This document shows, piece by piece, positions 13,569 through 14,245 of a stretch of DNA of 14,245 nt. Source of the stretch: JBNJEA01 sp051745395 (lineage in GTDB: Bacteria; Desulfobacterota; Desulfobacteria; Desulfobacterales; Desulfosalsimonadaceae); NCBI GenBank assembly GCA_051745395.1, contig JBNJEA010000081.1, positions 1 through 14,245 of the forward strand, given 5' to 3'. Under the pieces are notes generated by a model. That model was not told the origin of the DNA, did no database searches, and saw nothing but the letters and a program-made list of their open reading frames with translations. Numbering within the stretch: position 1 is the stretch's first letter; the number at the start of each line of letters is the position of its first letter. Made by a program: the position numbers and the translations under genes.

Positions 13569-14114
13569 ATGAAAAAAGTAAGAATCCTTGGAATCGGATG
13601 GATTGTTTTGATGATGGGTATCGCCATGCCGGTTTTTGCCCAGGCCGGGGAAAAGAAGGCGGCATCGGATGTAAAAACCGAAACAATGCAGACCGAATCC
13701 GGGCAGGCCCTGGGCGGAGAGGCCTTGCGCGCATCGGAAATGATGGGCAAAACCGTACAGGATCAAGCCGGCAATGAAGTGGGCAAAATCGGGGACTTGA
13801 TCATTGGTGACAGCGGCCGCATTGCCTACATGGTCCTGGCCCAGGGCGGCGTACTGGGCATCGGTGAAAAAATGATGCCCGTGCCCTGGGGAAAAATCGA
13901 ATCCCAGACCGAGGACGCGCTGACGCTGGCCGTGGATGAAGAGACGCTACAGCAAGCGCCGACTTTCAGCAGCAATGAATGGGAGACCTTTTCCCGGCAG
14001 GACTGGGAGCAGACCGTGCGCGGCTATTACGGCAAAGAGTCCTCGTCAGGAGAACAACCCGGCACGACGCCCACAAAGGAAATGGAAGATATGCAGAAAG
14101 AGGATGTCTATTAA
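13569..14114 (+). CDS. Exported PRC-barrel domain protein
   Basis: A 181-residue protein with a signal peptide (MKKVRILGIGWIVLMMGIAM, cleavage near VFA or AQA at 22-26), a low-complexity Lys/Glu/Thr-rich linker, and one PRC-barrel domain at about 52-130: LRASEMMGKTVQDQAGNEVG, GKIGDLIIG, GRIAYMVLAQGG, and the MPVPWGKI strand at 103-110. PRC barrels are small beta-barrels known from photosynthetic reaction centre H subunit and RimM; exported single-domain forms are common in proteobacteria, often of unknown role and sometimes stress related. The acidic C-terminal tail is likely disordered. A long in-frame extension back to 13395 exists, but GGGAGG (13556-13561) seven bases before the ATG at 13569, together with the signal peptide, settles the start. 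It is divergent from S1. Confidence 0.85.
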   Translation: MKKVRILGIGWIVLMMGIAMPVFAQAGEKKAASDVKTETMQTESGQALGGEALRASEMMGKTVQDQAGNEVGKIGDLIIGDSGRIAYMVLAQGGVLGIGEKMMPVPWGKIESQTEDALTLAVDEETLQQAPTFSSNEWETFSRQDWEQTVRGYYGKESSSGEQPGTTPTKEMEDMQKEDVY

Positions 14115-14199
14115 GCCCCTTTAAAAAAGGATGCAATGCGCAGACCCGATAGCCCCAAGCACTGGTGACCGGGTGTGTAACGTATTGCAGCCACCGGAA

Positions 14200-14238
14200 G
14201 TGGGGGGTTCCTTGTTTTTCCCTTGGGGACACCCCCAC
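14200..14238. other. Long hairpin near the window end
   Basis: GTGGGGG (14200-14206) pairs with CCCCCAC (14232-14238), with further pairing of GTTCC and GGGAC inside. It lies 85 bases past the PRC-barrel stop and could be a terminator or the start of another repeat cut by the window. Confidence 0.4.
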
Positions 14239-14245
14239 ACGGAAA

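Overview
The window looks like a piece of a Gram-negative, anaerobic, deltaproteobacterial-type chromosome (Desulfobacterota, probably Desulfobacterales-like). The pointers are a CooC-type ATPase and a RACo-like corrinoid activator in one operon, a porin with a small c-type haem protein, an Fe-S type PurF homologue, and moderately GC-rich DNA with many short palindromic repeats between genes. The taxonomic placement is inference from gene content only; there is no rRNA here.

Layout. Positions 1-157 hold two facing arrays of a 7-base repeat. Then come a flavodoxin-fold NAD(P)H/FMN reductase (173-763), a PurF paralogue that keeps the PRPP and Fe-S motifs but has lost the glutaminase cysteine (984-2390), and a cytidylate-kinase-like protein (2567-3244). 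The stretch 3245-4055 carries no convincing gene. It holds a 197-bp MITE-like element with 13-bp terminal inverted repeats and a TATAA target duplication, sitting in the loop of an older palindromic repeat, followed by a copy of another repeat that recurs near 8163-8211.

The core is a same-strand cluster at 4056-8134: CooC-like ATPase, PrmA-like methyltransferase, MBL-fold hydrolase, and a RACo-like ASKHA protein without the usual N-terminal ferredoxin domain. CooC loads nickel into CO dehydrogenase and RACo re-reduces inactive corrinoid protein, so I infer a maturation/repair module for a CODH/acetyl-CoA synthase or another corrinoid methyl-transfer system. None of the structural enzymes lie in the window.

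On the minus strand are a 34-residue gene for the small 30S ribosomal protein bTHX (8301-8405), easily missed because of its size, and an unrecognised 202-residue protein (8488-9096). On the plus strand, 9503-11575 encodes an exported protein with a CX3CH haem-type motif followed by a coiled-coil-plus-beta-barrel porin. Ribosomal protein S1 (six S1 domains, minus strand) ends three bases from the porin stop. An exported PRC-barrel protein closes the window.
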